NCBI GenBank assembly: GCA_026552855.1
Contig: JAPMTX010000137.1
Span: 1 to 61,572, forward strand
DNA: 61,572 bases
Direction: 5' to 3'
Source: Candidatus Methanoperedens sp.
GTDB taxonomy: Archaea; Halobacteriota; Methanosarcinia; Methanosarcinales; Methanoperedenaceae
Positions 1 through 9,604 of the stretch are shown piece after piece (position 1 is the stretch's first letter; every line of letters starts with the position of its first letter). Under the pieces are notes generated by a model, which saw only the letters and a program-made list of their open reading frames with translations, was not told where the DNA came from and ran no database searches. A program made the position numbers and the translations under genes.

Positions 1-876
1 GGTGATAAAAATTGGATAATAAAGTCCATAAGACCAGAGATATTCTAAGTACCATTTCCACGTCACTATTCCAGAATCAGATGCCCACATTGCTACAAAA
101 TGATTAAGTAGATTGAGATGTTTGTAGAAACCTACCTCTTTTAAAGAGATAAGATAATATGGATTTACCACAAAAAACCCAAATAAAAATGAGAATACTA
201 TAAGAATAATTTTTAGGTTAATTTTAAGAAAAGAAACACTTTTGTTTCTATTTAGAACATTTATACTATGCACCATCAATAACGGAACGATGAAAAAGAT
301 GCCTTGGTAAAGTATTGCGGTCGATATCCCTGCAAAAAATGAGGAAATAAAATAGCTTTTAATACTCTTATCTTTTAATGCTGAGATGGCAAAATAAACA
401 GCTATTGAGCCAAAAAATGTGGTGGTAATATCGTTCTTAGCAAGTTGTGAATTTGTTACATGTAGAAACATGACCGCAAGTATTGCTGAAGCGATTAATC
501 CTGTTTTTTCATCGTACAACTTCCTGCCTATAAAATAAGTTACCAAAACCGTTGCAGTTCCAAAAAATACGGAGATCATACGTGAAATTAATCCCAGCTC
601 TCCACGAGGTATCGATTCTAATGGTAATCCAGAGAGAAACGAATATAGACTATAAACAGTAGAAGTAATAAGATAGAAAAAAGGCGGATAGGGGTAATAA
701 AGATTCAAGTAATCTATCTGATTATATCCATTAAGGGCAACAGATTTACCCATGTTTATTGTGAAAATTTCGTCGGTATTCTCAAAATAGGGAATATTAA
801 ATGTAATCCCCCATAACCTTACTGATAATGCAATGATTGTAATAAGTAAAAGATATTTAGCACTAAATTTTTTCAA
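1..876 (-). CDS. GT-C type membrane glycosyltransferase, C-terminus cut by window edge
   Basis: An open frame of 292 codons runs from a TTG at 876-874 to the window edge. It is easily missed because there is no ATG near the N-terminus; an AGGGA box lies just upstream of the TTG. The product starts with a membrane segment (LLLITIIALSVRLWGI), followed by an acidic loop (NTDEIF) and then alternating hydrophobic helices, the layout of ArnT/PMT-type glycosyltransferases that move a sugar from a polyprenyl-phosphate donor outside the membrane. The acidic residues of the first loop are where this superfamily keeps its catalytic Asp/Glu. It is divergent to the GT2 gene at 953, which could supply its polyprenyl-phospho-sugar donor. 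Family assignment at superfamily level is fairly safe; the substrate is unknown. Confidence 0.75.
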   Translation of the reverse strand, partial: MKKFSAKYLLLITIIALSVRLWGITFNIPYFENTDEIFTINMGKSVALNGYNQIDYLNLYYPYPPFFYLITSTVYSLYSFLSGLPLESIPRGELGLISRMISVFFGTATVLVTYFIGRKLYDEKTGLIASAILAVMFLHVTNSQLAKNDITTTFFGSIAVYFAISALKDKSIKSYFISSFFAGISTAILYQGIFFIVPLLMVHSINVLNRNKSVSFLKINLKIILIVFSFLFGFFVVNPYYLISLKEVGFYKHLNLLNHFVAMWASDSGIVTWKWYLEYLWSYGLYYPIFIT

Positions 877-952
877 AACATATCCCTGGCCTTTCCATAA
901 GTATACAAAGTAATAAATACTTTTGTATAATTAAAGCTAAGACGAGAGCACT
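877..952. promoter_or_regulatory. Divergent promoter region
   Basis: A 76-base AT-rich gap separates two divergent genes. It contains TATA-like stretches near 905-935 (for example TTTTGTATAAT on the plus strand) at a suitable distance from the ATG at 953. No further motif was recognised. Confidence 0.4.
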
Positions 953-1903
953 ATGGATTTATCTATTGTAATACCCGTATACAATGAAAAAGAGAATCTA
1001 CCTTTATTATACGACGAATTAAAATCTATACTTGCTTCAGCAGATATATCATATGAGGTCATTTTTGTAGATGATGGAAGCAACGACGGCAGCTTTGATA
1101 TACTTAAGGATATTTTCAATAACGATGGAAATATTAAAATAATAAAGTTCAGGAGAAACTTCGGCCAAACACCTGCGCTATTCATGGGTTTCAAATATTC
1201 CAAAGGTAAATTCATAATTTCTATGGACGGAGACCTGCAGAATGACCCGAAAGATATTCTCAACCTCTATAACGAGATACAGAAAGGGTACGATGTAGTT
1301 AGCGGGTGGAGACACAACAGGAAAGACAGCATTAGCAAGAAACTGTTCTCGAAAATCTCGAACTGGCTGGTAGATAAGTTTTTTAAAATGTACATACATG
1401 ACTCTGGCTGCACCCTTAAGGCATACCGCAAAGAAGCAGTCAACGATCTAGAGTTTTTATCAGGCGAGACACATAGATATATCCCTGCATTGCTATTCGC
1501 CAAAGGATACAATATTGGTGAGATTAAGGTAAATCATAGGGAAAGGAGATTTGGTTCAACAAAATACAAATATGGTAGATTAGTAAAGGGATTCTTGGAT
1601 TTAATATTTATAAAATTCTGGTCCAGTTTCTCTACACGACCTATACATTTTTTTGGATATATAGGAGTGTATTTTCTCATTGCAGGTATTTCTCTGGCAG
1701 CCTATAAGGTCTTTATTGAATTGATAATCTTTCATGTGCCGCTCATTGTTGGACCATTGCTTTTATTTTCAGTCTTACTCACCCTGACAGGACTGCAATT
1801 TTTTACTTTTGGGTTTCTCGCAGAGATCATGATGCGAAGCCTTTATACACTTCAAAAGCAAGAATTTCTTCCAAAAGTTGAGACTATCCTGGCGCGGGAA
1901 TAA
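953..1903 (+). CDS. Polyprenyl-phosphate glycosyltransferase, GT2 family (DPM1/GtrB-like)
   Basis: This 316-residue protein has an N-terminal GT-A catalytic domain (about 1-225) with the nucleotide-sugar motif VDDGSNDGS (Asp40, Asp41) and an SMDGDLQNDP acceptor/metal motif, followed by two hydrophobic segments (about 232-255 and 262-290). This is the arrangement of GtrB/ArnC/DPM1-type enzymes, which load a hexose from a nucleotide donor onto a polyprenyl phosphate at the cytoplasmic face. The product would serve the polytopic GT-C enzymes of the locus. It is followed after 12 bases by an asnB-like gene on the same strand, so the two are probably co-transcribed. The transferred sugar cannot be told from sequence. 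Confidence 0.88.
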   Translation: MDLSIVIPVYNEKENLPLLYDELKSILASADISYEVIFVDDGSNDGSFDILKDIFNNDGNIKIIKFRRNFGQTPALFMGFKYSKGKFIISMDGDLQNDPKDILNLYNEIQKGYDVVSGWRHNRKDSISKKLFSKISNWLVDKFFKMYIHDSGCTLKAYRKEAVNDLEFLSGETHRYIPALLFAKGYNIGEIKVNHRERRFGSTKYKYGRLVKGFLDLIFIKFWSSFSTRPIHFFGYIGVYFLIAGISLAAYKVFIELIIFHVPLIVGPLLLFSVLLTLTGLQFFTFGFLAEIMMRSLYTLQKQEFLPKVETILARE

Positions 1904-1915
1904 GGTTAGAATATC

Positions 1916-3847
1916 ATGTGTGGGATAGCTGGGATTGTTGGGGAAGAAAATAATAAATTAGCCCGTGCCATGTCAGATTTAATGGTCCACCGCGGTCCAG
2001 ATGGGAGTGGCATGTTCTCAGACAAGAATATAAGTATGGCTCATCGGCGTCTCTCTATAATAGACATAGAAGGCGGTCACCAGCCAATCCATAACGAAAA
2101 TGAATCAGTATGGATAATCTACAATGGTGAGATATACAATTACAGGGAATTAATGCAAGACCTGGAGAAAAAAGGGCACAGGTTCTATACTCAGAGTGAT
2201 ACAGAAGTAATCGTTCATGCATATGAGGAATATAAAGAAGATTTTGTTAGCTATCTGAGAGGGATGTTCGCTTTTGCTTTATGGGACGGGAACAGTAAGA
2301 AGCTTATACTGGGGAGGGACCCGCTAGGGGAAAAGCCATTGTACTATTCAGTCATAGATAACGCGCTGATTTTCTCATCAGAAATAAAATCTATACTTCT
2401 TCATAAGAAGCTGCTAAGAGATATAGATCATACAGCAGTTTATAACTTTTTGATGTTCAGATATGTACCTGCGCCAAGAACTTTTTTTTCTGCCATAAAA
2501 AAATTGCCTGCGGGTCATATGCTGATCTACAAGAATAATAGTATCGAGCTAAAGAAATACTGGGATTTTAAAATAAACCCGGGTTACAGGGAAGATATAA
2601 ATTACCATACAGCTAAGCTTTTCGAAGAACTTAAAAACAATGTTAAAATTAGACTGATGAGCGAGGTCCCTCTTGGCGCATATTTATCCGGAGGTATAGA
2701 TTCAAGCTCTATAGTGGCGCTGATGTCATCGCTTTCAGATGAGCCTGTCAAGACTTTTTCAATAGGCTTTCCAGATGAGAAATACAGTGAACTTAAATAT
2801 GCAAGGCTGGTATCTGAACGTTTTGGAACAGATCACAGAGAGTTCGTGCTGGAGCCCCAGCTTGACATACTCCCCACTCTTATCTGGCACATGGACGAAC
2901 CATTGGGGGACCCGACCACAATTCCAACGTACATACTTTCAAAAATGTCGAAGAAATACGTATCTGTAGTATTAACTGGCGAAGGAGCTGATGAAATATT
3001 CGGCGGCTATGAACATTACAAAATTATATCAGCAGCCGATAGATACGTAAGGAAGCTACCGCCTACATTAAGGGCTTTATTTCCGTTTATAGCTAAATCG
3101 ATACCATACAGATATCTTGATATGGTATTCAAATACGGATCCGATCTCGGGGAGGAGGGTATAAACAGGTTCTCTAAATTTATTCAGAGTGTAGATAGCG
3201 AGTCTGACAGGTACACATCGATCGTCTCGATTTTTGATAGCTCAGAGTTAAATGCGTTATTTGATGAAGAAACAAAAAAAGAATTTTGCACTGAGTTTGT
3301 AAGCTCACTTAGAGATGTATATTTTAAAGAGACAAACAGTGATTATTTGAGCCGGCTTATGTATTTTGAGACGAAGTACCAGGTACCTGATCAATTGCTA
3401 TCTAAGGTAGATAAGATGACGATGGCAAATTCAGTGGAAGCAAGAGTTCCATTTCTTGATCACAGGCTTGTCGAATACGCATTTAGTATACCCTCATCTT
3501 TTAAACTTAAGGGGCTGACGGAAAAATTCATTCTGAAAGAAACGATGAAAACCCTGCTGCCGCGAAGCATCATTAAAAGAAAGAAGACCAGATTTTTTGT
3601 ACCTATACACTCCTGGTTCAATGGAGAATTAATGGATATAGCACAGCAAGTTTTATCAGAAAAGAGCGTTAAAAATAGAGGCTGCTTTAAAAGCTCCAGC
3701 ATACAGAGTATACTCGGTAAATTTAACAGCTCTCGATTATATTATAGCAGGCAGTTGTGGCTTTTATTGATGCTTGAACTCTGGCACAGGATGTATATCG
3801 ATTCGGAGAGCACCGAGCCTCCTAAAAAACTATCCAAACTGGTTTAG
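1916..3847 (+). CDS. asnB: Asparagine synthetase-like glutamine amidotransferase (AsnB family), copy 1
   Basis: This 643-residue protein starts MCGIAGIVG, so Met removal exposes Cys2 as the class II glutaminase nucleophile. The N-terminal domain (to about 210) continues with RGPDG and the NGEIYNY substrate loop. The synthetase domain has the ATP pyrophosphatase loop SGGIDSSS near residue 260 and later LTGEGADEIFGGY. Length and motifs fit full AsnB enzymes: glutamine-dependent amidation of a carboxylate through an adenylated intermediate. Because it lies in a glycan locus and has a second copy at 18247, it may amidate a uronic acid or another glycan carboxylate rather than make free asparagine; that is inference. 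Its last bases overlap the 3' end of the convergent radical SAM gene. Confidence 0.9.
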   Translation: MCGIAGIVGEENNKLARAMSDLMVHRGPDGSGMFSDKNISMAHRRLSIIDIEGGHQPIHNENESVWIIYNGEIYNYRELMQDLEKKGHRFYTQSDTEVIVHAYEEYKEDFVSYLRGMFAFALWDGNSKKLILGRDPLGEKPLYYSVIDNALIFSSEIKSILLHKKLLRDIDHTAVYNFLMFRYVPAPRTFFSAIKKLPAGHMLIYKNNSIELKKYWDFKINPGYREDINYHTAKLFEELKNNVKIRLMSEVPLGAYLSGGIDSSSIVALMSSLSDEPVKTFSIGFPDEKYSELKYARLVSERFGTDHREFVLEPQLDILPTLIWHMDEPLGDPTTIPTYILSKMSKKYVSVVLTGEGADEIFGGYEHYKIISAADRYVRKLPPTLRALFPFIAKSIPYRYLDMVFKYGSDLGEEGINRFSKFIQSVDSESDRYTSIVSIFDSSELNALFDEETKKEFCTEFVSSLRDVYFKETNSDYLSRLMYFETKYQVPDQLLSKVDKMTMANSVEARVPFLDHRLVEYAFSIPSSFKLKGLTEKFILKETMKTLLPRSIIKRKKTRFFVPIHSWFNGELMDIAQQVLSEKSVKNRGCFKSSSIQSILGKFNSSRLYYSRQLWLLLMLELWHRMYIDSESTEPPKKLSKLV

Positions 3848-5194
3848 GTTTCTTGTAAAACTCTCCAGTACATGCCCGCCCATTGAGGCAAGCATTGTGA
3901 TATCGCCTTTCGTTGAAGCTACCTTTATATTGTGGTAATAATTATACCTTGAATTCAATCTTTGGGAGAGTTCCTTAAGATTATCTTTTGGTATACTGGA
4001 AAGCCCATGTACTTTACTGTAATCAAATACAGTCCAGCCAGTGGTTTTTTTTGGAAACTCTATTAAGGAATGCTCCAGACAGTAATTAAAAAGACTATTG
4101 CCTGGATAAGGCTGGAATGCTGAAAGCATAACGTATGTATCAAGATCATCTATCAATTCAAGAGTAGCCTTTAGATCTTTGTAGGTTTCAGTGGGGAAAT
4201 CATACATAAAACCAGCTGCATGCCTTATCTTCAACTCTTTAGTAATACCTATTATTCTCTTGACTTGTTCTAACGTAATATCTTTTTGGATAAGGCTCAG
4301 AATTCTTGGCGAGCCGCTCTCAATGCCGTAAAATATGTAGGTACACCCGTTTTTTTTGTATGTTTCAAGAATATTTCTATTTGTTTGATCAACCCTGAGG
4401 AGACAACTCCATAGAAGCCCTCTCTTATTAATACATTCAGAGATTTCAATTGATTTGTTGCGATTTAAGCCGATAAAATTGTCTGCCATAATCCTTACGC
4501 CATCTATAGGGTAATTAGAAATCAAGTAATCGAGCTCTCTGCAGATGTTTTCAGTTGAGTAATTGCGCCATTTCCTTTTATTGAATTCCGTGTTATAGCA
4601 AAAAGCACATCTGTATGGGCATCCTCTCGAAGTAATTAGCGGCAATGTCCTTTTAGCATCACCCCAGCTGGCAATGTATTTAGTCGCATCTATAAGGTGC
4701 CAGGGGGTTAACGGTAACTGGTCGATATCCTCGATCAATCCCCTATCTCCGGTATTATATATTTTCGAGTGCTCCTTGTAAATAATTCCTCTAACTTTTT
4801 CAAGATTGTTCTTATTCTCAATAATTTCGTTGAGAGTATAATCTCCCTCTCTTAAGACCACAATATCCACGCAGTCCTCATTTATTACTTGAAACGGAAG
4901 AAGCGATGCATGTACTCCTCCCCATATTACCTTTGCCTCAGTGTTCTCTTTTGCAAACCTGGATATTTCCAGAGCGCCTTTGAGGATCGGGCCCGTAAAG
5001 GTCGTTATCCCAATAAACTCAGGATTTCTTTTTAGAATCTCTTTTTTAATCTTAGTTTCGGCAATTAAATTTCCATCAAATATTTTTACTTCATGTCCGT
5101 TCTTATCCGGCAAAGCTGCAATTTTCAATAAGCCTAGCGGTGGAATTACTTCTCTACCCACCAGAGAACCACGTGGTTGAATTAATAGTATCAT
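3830..5194 (-). CDS. Radical SAM protein with N-terminal B12-binding-like domain, copy 1
   Basis: This 454-residue protein has an N-terminal Rossmann-like half (about 1-150) typical of cobalamin-binding-type radical SAM proteins (VIPPLGLLKIAALPDKNGHEVKIFD, then WGGVHASLLP). The radical SAM core follows, with the [4Fe-4S] motif CxxxCxxC at C192, C196 and C199, and later GIESGSPRIL. No DxHxxG cobalamin His motif is visible, so if cobalamin binds it is probably without a His ligand, as in many members. The usual chemistry ranges from methylation of unactivated carbons to cyclisation. The gene heads a leftward group after two methyltransferase genes and ends against asnB. It is the first of five such proteins in the locus. 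The substrate is unknown; a glycan or lipid carrier is the contextual guess. Confidence 0.88.
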   Translation of the reverse strand: MILLIQPRGSLVGREVIPPLGLLKIAALPDKNGHEVKIFDGNLIAETKIKKEILKRNPEFIGITTFTGPILKGALEISRFAKENTEAKVIWGGVHASLLPFQVINEDCVDIVVLREGDYTLNEIIENKNNLEKVRGIIYKEHSKIYNTGDRGLIEDIDQLPLTPWHLIDATKYIASWGDAKRTLPLITSRGCPYRCAFCYNTEFNKRKWRNYSTENICRELDYLISNYPIDGVRIMADNFIGLNRNKSIEISECINKRGLLWSCLLRVDQTNRNILETYKKNGCTYIFYGIESGSPRILSLIQKDITLEQVKRIIGITKELKIRHAAGFMYDFPTETYKDLKATLELIDDLDTYVMLSAFQPYPGNSLFNYCLEHSLIEFPKKTTGWTVFDYSKVHGLSSIPKDNLKELSQRLNSRYNYYHNIKVASTKGDITMLASMGGHVLESFTRNLNQFG

Positions 5195-5202
5195 AACATC
5201 AT

Positions 5203-5937
5203 CTAGCTTTTTTTTGCCCTCGCGATAGTTAACGCACTGACACCGATAGGAATTTCATAGCCACTCAGTATTATAAAATTTTCCAATAATAGTAACCGAT
5301 ACAAAATTTCGTTCAAAGCTGACGGGATTCCAATAAGATTATTTTTTACTTCTTTTCTGGTATTTCTATTTAACTTCTGCAAAGTCGCTATTATAAAATT
5401 TGGCAGAAACGAGAGTAAGTTCCAGTAACTACTGAGTACGATTTCAAATCCATGGGAATTTAATAAATCGTTCAACTCTTTTTTACTGTATCTCTTTTTA
5501 TGATGTGACCATACATCATTATCATTCCACAGGAATTTAAAAGCTGGAACAAAAACTATAATATATCCATTCTTACCAAGAATGCTATTTACCTCTTCAA
5601 GGAAATCCGAATCCTTCTCAAGGTGCTCCATTACATCTAGACTTAAAGCAATTGTGATACTTCCTTTCTTGAATGGTATTTTATGGGCATCAGCAATAAC
5701 GAGGTTTTTATTTTTGCTCTTTGCATACTTAATTGCTTCCTTAGATATATCAATACCGAGAACTGACCCGCACTTTTCCAGCGCTATAATATTACTGCCT
5801 GTACCACAGCCGATATCTAAGATTTGTCCTTTTTTATCTAATCTCTCTACAGTTCTTTTTATTAAATCCTTCTTAGCTTTATACCACCAGTTACTATCCT
5901 GTAGTTTTTCTATCTGTGAGTACATCTCTATTTCCAT
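5203..5937 (-). CDS. Class I SAM-dependent methyltransferase
   Basis: The product is 244 residues with motif I ILDIGCGTGSNI near residues 38-49, an acidic ribose-binding position (GIDISKEAI), and the post-motif SLDVMEHLEKD, all typical of class I (UbiE/Coq5-like) methyltransferases. The C-terminal third (FLPNFIIATLQKL and beyond) is amphipathic to hydrophobic and may contact the membrane. It starts at ATG 5937 and ends eight bases before the radical SAM start at 5194, so the two are likely translated together. A role in O-methylating a glycan or lipid intermediate fits the neighbours but is not shown by the sequence. Confidence 0.85.
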   Translation of the reverse strand: MEIEMYSQIEKLQDSNWWYKAKKDLIKRTVERLDKKGQILDIGCGTGSNIIALEKCGSVLGIDISKEAIKYAKSKNKNLVIADAHKIPFKKGSITIALSLDVMEHLEKDSDFLEEVNSILGKNGYIIVFVPAFKFLWNDNDVWSHHKKRYSKKELNDLLNSHGFEIVLSSYWNLLSFLPNFIIATLQKLNRNTRKEVKNNLIGIPSALNEILYRLLLLENFIILSGYEIPIGVSALTIARAKKS

Positions 5938-5985
5938 AATCTATCATCTGTGAAAAACCAGCAATGTGAGGTAATTTATATACAT

Positions 5986-7185
5986 TTATTTACCAATTTC
6001 TCCGAACATAATCCAGCTATTTTCATTTCTCCATGTCAACGCGATATTCTTCAGATTTGCCCTCTCTATCCAGCCTCTCAGATCCCGTTTTGTATAATAA
6101 TTTGCCAGGGGGGCTGAGAGTAGATCAAATACGATTAACTGAGTGTGATTGAAATCGAATTGGGATACCTGATAAAAATAAGAGTTATAGGGCAACAGGT
6201 TAACAAATTTACTATTGTATTTATTAAGCGGATGATATACCATCCTTAATAGACTGTACCAGATGCTTGTTGGAACATAGCAGAGTATATTTAACAGGCT
6301 ATGCGGGACCTTTGATAAGACGTGTCTGCGTGCCGGGTCTAATATATTTACCATAAGCGTATTATGTTCCCTGCCGTAAAGCCAGACCAGTATATGACCG
6401 TTCTTTTTTACATGCCGCAATAACACCCTAAAACCATTCTCGGGGTCGGGAAGATGATGAATGACACCTATGGAATATATAAAATCGAATTTTTGAGATA
6501 GCGGAAGGTTATAAAGATCGGCTTGAATAAGATGTACTCTGGGAAGAGATCTGGTATTAGAACGTGCGATATCGATAGCATCACTTAGATCGATGCCGAC
6601 AACCTCGGCTCCAAAGACAGATGAGTAATATGTATGTCTAGCAAGCCCACACCCAGCATCCAGCACCAATTTATCTTTGAAAAAATCGCTATTTAGAGGA
6701 GTTATCCATGTGAGAAATTGCTCTTTATAGGCATCATGCATCTTTGAGAATTTTTTCCACTCAAACCCGAAACTATCCAGGGTCTTTTTTTTCACGGCAG
6801 AGATATCATCAAGGTTATGACAAATCTCGCTGTGGAACTTATCTGCGTATTTTTTTAAAAAATCGTTATGCTTTTCTTTTAATATTCGCATCCTCAAAGG
6901 ATCGGGAAGAAGTCTGGGAATACTGTCTATGATCGGATATAGCCTGCCGCATTCACATGAAAGCATTCCCTCATCTATTTCAATCTCATAACATGAGGCG
7001 CAATCAAAAGCTTTGTTTTTGATTTGTACTCTATTCAGTCCGCAGAATTCTGAGCATGCATTTTTCCCTTTCAGATATTCCTTCATCTCTAATGCGTAAT
7101 TATTTTTACTACTTGAAAATTCGGTGCATGATAATGGTTTTTGGCAGTGTGGACAGCGTAGTAATTCTATAAGCCTGTATTTCAT
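5986..7185 (-). CDS. Methyltransferase with N-terminal Trm112-like zinc domain
   Basis: This 399-residue protein starts MKYRLIELLRCPHCQKPL, a Trm112-like zinc-ribbon opening (C11, C14). More Cys pairs follow, including CASC and CEC just before LYPIIDSIPRLLP, the usual Trm112 C-terminal phrase. The class I methyltransferase domain comes next, with LDAGCGLARHTYYS, VVGIDLSDAI and SIGVIHHLPDPENGF. The C-terminal region (about 280-399) has hydrophobic segments (ILCYVPTSIWYSLL). Trm112 normally activates separate methyltransferases; here the two are fused, with an enlarged Cys-rich insert between the ends of the zinc domain. It probably acts on a membrane-associated glycan or lipid intermediate (inference). 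Confidence 0.82.
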   Translation of the reverse strand: MKYRLIELLRCPHCQKPLSCTEFSSSKNNYALEMKEYLKGKNACSEFCGLNRVQIKNKAFDCASCYEIEIDEGMLSCECGRLYPIIDSIPRLLPDPLRMRILKEKHNDFLKKYADKFHSEICHNLDDISAVKKKTLDSFGFEWKKFSKMHDAYKEQFLTWITPLNSDFFKDKLVLDAGCGLARHTYYSSVFGAEVVGIDLSDAIDIARSNTRSLPRVHLIQADLYNLPLSQKFDFIYSIGVIHHLPDPENGFRVLLRHVKKNGHILVWLYGREHNTLMVNILDPARRHVLSKVPHSLLNILCYVPTSIWYSLLRMVYHPLNKYNSKFVNLLPYNSYFYQVSQFDFNHTQLIVFDLLSAPLANYYTKRDLRGWIERANLKNIALTWRNENSWIMFGEIGK

Positions 7186-7241
7186 GCTACCTCAGGTCTT
7201 ATTTTATTGAATAATTCTTTATCTACTCTTATCAAAATGTG

Positions 7242-7396
7242 CTCTTATAAGTATACTATATATAAATATGGATATGGTGAACTGAAGGCTGCACTACCAG
7301 TGAGCGGATTGAAGCGTGAACTCTGGAATTTAAATTTAGATCAATAATGGGTAGGCACTATAACTCTTATAAGTATAAGAAACTATTATATATAAG
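7242..7396. promoter_or_regulatory. Duplicated promoter-like element with direct repeats and TATA boxes
   Basis: The 239-base gap between divergent genes holds two copies of CTCTTATAAGTATA (7242-7255 and 7364-7377), each followed closely by a TATA-like run (CTATATATAAAT at 7256-7267; TTATATATAAG at about 7386-7396). The copies are 122 bases apart on the same strand. The right-hand copy sits about 30 bases before the ATG at 7425. A duplicated promoter/operator is the simplest reading. The rest of the gap shows no gene. Confidence 0.45.
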
Positions 7397-7424
7397 CAGC
7401 AAATTTATAAATTAGTAATCACCA

Positions 7425-9509
7425 ATGATTATCTCAAGGTCGAAGGATATATTTGGGCCAAAAGTAGGTAATTGCTGTTGTTCAAATAGATTTGTCATCA
7501 TATTTTACTACTTTTGGGTGGTGCAACTGTATATAAACCAATGGAGACCCAAATTGTTTAAAATAGATAATCACAAAATTCAAAGAAAATATATCAAGCC
7601 TGAAAATGTGACGTATGCAGTTGCTATTATAATTCTTTGTAGTATTCAATTCCTCTATTTATTCAGGTATTACTATACTGGAAGCGATGACGGAACCAGG
7701 TTTATCAGCGCGATGAGCTTATTAAATGGGGATTTACCATATTCAAAATTTTATACAATTTACCCACCCGGGTTGGAGGTCCTCCTCGCAGGAGTATATG
7801 TTATTTTAGGGAAATCTTTAGAGACTTCTGTAAGCATATTGTTTATATTCAATCTACTAACTGCCTTTATCATATTCATAATTGGAAGGAAAATAGCTAA
7901 TTTTGAAGCGGGGGTCCTATCTTCAATTCTCTTTCTGGCGGGCATATTACTTTATGATGGCACACAGGTGCTACTGGAAAATTTTGTTGTTTTTTTTGAT
8001 TCCGCAGGGCTATTATTAATACTTACTTATGAGGAAAAGAAGGATTTGAGGTATGCATTCTTATCAGGATTGTTAATTGGCATTGGGATATTATTCAAGC
8101 AAGTAGGAATCTTCATAATCGCCGCTTTGCTTAGTTATTACCTTATTGGCTTTTTAGCAAGTAAGCAAAATCTAAAGGCTTCGTTAAATGGATTAATTAA
8201 AAAAGCTTTTGTTATCTTAGCAGGATTTTCACTACCGATATTAGTAACTATAGTATTTTTCTGGAAAAACAATTTGTTGGATAAATTCTTATACTCAAAT
8301 ATTTTTGTAATCCTGAATGGAGATTATCCTTTCTTCCTGCAGGGATTCATTAACAATACCTATAATAATTTTTTAATATTCCCTGCTTTATGGGTTATAA
8401 CGTTAATCTCCATAATAAGGGTTATCAGCAAGCGTAGTTTCAGTAGACAATCGCCAATGGTACTTCTAATTATCTGGCTGTTTTTAATCCTGATATCTAC
8501 TCTGAAACGTCAGTACCCTCACTATTACTTACTTTTACTACCGTCTGCATCAATTCTAAGCTCAGTTACGATCTCCAATGTAATGCAGTTCCTTAGTAAA
8601 AAAAAGGCGCTCAGCTTTTTTTTGGTAATATTGATTCTAGGCTTAGCATTTATGCCAGTTTTTATCTCATTCGATAAAGTTACAAAACTAAAAGGGGATT
8701 ATTTGATTAAACAGGAGCTGGTGGCAGAATATATAAATGCTCATACTAAACCAGAAGATAAAATTTTAATATTCGGGTGTGCACCGGGTTTATACTTCCT
8801 ATCGGATCGTATGCCTGCTACAAGGGTCCTATGTAATATAGATCCAAAAATCTCAGATACACATTATTCAGCTACCGACCTAATAAACGATATGATAAAG
8901 AATAATGAGAGTTACGTAATAACAATCGATAATGTGGGCGATTATTACAAAGAGGCGTATATATACTTGGAGCAAAATTATGAAGTGGAAAGGCAATTCT
9001 TTGTAAGACAGGATTTTAACCTCATAAAAATATTCAGACCTAAAACTGCAATAGAGACGCCCCCACACAAGTCTCTATCAATTGCATCTTTTGAATATCC
9101 AGAGGTATGGAGTTCTGGGGTTAAAGATTGCCAGAATAAAAAAGAGGGAAATTGTAGTCTTAGCATATCATCATACGGGAGCTGGAGTACCACAACTAGA
9201 AACGTAAATCTCGATTTATCGAATAACAGCATCGACTCGGACTCTATAGATATATGGATATATATCCGCAATAGTTCTGCAGTTGATCAGATAGGATTTA
9301 GCTTTAAAAATAATGAATTGAACCGTAAGTTCTTCTATTTCACATCGGATTTTGAAGAAGGGTGGGCAAAGTATCGGCTTACTAAAATTAGTTTTTACAC
9401 CGAGGGTAGTGGAAGCTGGAAAGATATCAAAACTCTGGAAGTCTCGTTTAAGGCAAAAGATGGAAGTTACGCAGCCATTGCGTTAGATGACTGGCGTTTG
9501 ATTAAATAA
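7425..9509 (+). CDS. GT-C type membrane glycosyltransferase with C-terminal beta-sandwich-like domain
   Basis: The frame from ATG 7425 encodes 694 residues. A TTG at 7554 preceded by GGAGA at good spacing is an attractive alternative start, because the first family-like membrane helix begins just after it. About ten hydrophobic helices fill residues 60-440; the first outer loop has YYTGSDDGTRF, whose Asp pair sits where PMT/ArnT enzymes keep the catalytic acid. A soluble part follows (residues about 450-694). Its last 150 residues (SFEYPEVWSSG to ALDDWRLIK) read as a beta-rich, carbohydrate-binding-like module. This suggests an enzyme using a polyprenyl-phospho-sugar outside the membrane and holding its glycan with the tail. 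It stands alone between two leftward groups and has its own promoter region. Confidence 0.78.
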   Translation: MIISRSKDIFGPKVGNCCCSNRFVIIFYYFWVVQLYINQWRPKLFKIDNHKIQRKYIKPENVTYAVAIIILCSIQFLYLFRYYYTGSDDGTRFISAMSLLNGDLPYSKFYTIYPPGLEVLLAGVYVILGKSLETSVSILFIFNLLTAFIIFIIGRKIANFEAGVLSSILFLAGILLYDGTQVLLENFVVFFDSAGLLLILTYEEKKDLRYAFLSGLLIGIGILFKQVGIFIIAALLSYYLIGFLASKQNLKASLNGLIKKAFVILAGFSLPILVTIVFFWKNNLLDKFLYSNIFVILNGDYPFFLQGFINNTYNNFLIFPALWVITLISIIRVISKRSFSRQSPMVLLIIWLFLILISTLKRQYPHYYLLLLPSASILSSVTISNVMQFLSKKKALSFFLVILILGLAFMPVFISFDKVTKLKGDYLIKQELVAEYINAHTKPEDKILIFGCAPGLYFLSDRMPATRVLCNIDPKISDTHYSATDLINDMIKNNESYVITIDNVGDYYKEAYIYLEQNYEVERQFFVRQDFNLIKIFRPKTAIETPPHKSLSIASFEYPEVWSSGVKDCQNKKEGNCSLSISSYGSWSTTTRNVNLDLSNNSIDSDSIDIWIYIRNSSAVDQIGFSFKNNELNRKFFYFTSDFEEGWAKYRLTKISFYTEGSGSWKDIKTLEVSFKAKDGSYAAIALDDWRLIK

Positions 9510-9604
9510 TTGTCTTCTAAGACCATCAGCAAAAGATGTTGCACTATCTATAGCATTTGAGGAGGATATCCTACGATCCAATTTATGATTATTTAAGGAC
9601 CTGA

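Noticed and set aside
7186-7424. Possible small RNA or short gene between divergent genes
   Set aside because: Only AT-rich promoter-like repeats; no open frame with a ribosome-binding site and no folded stem of note.
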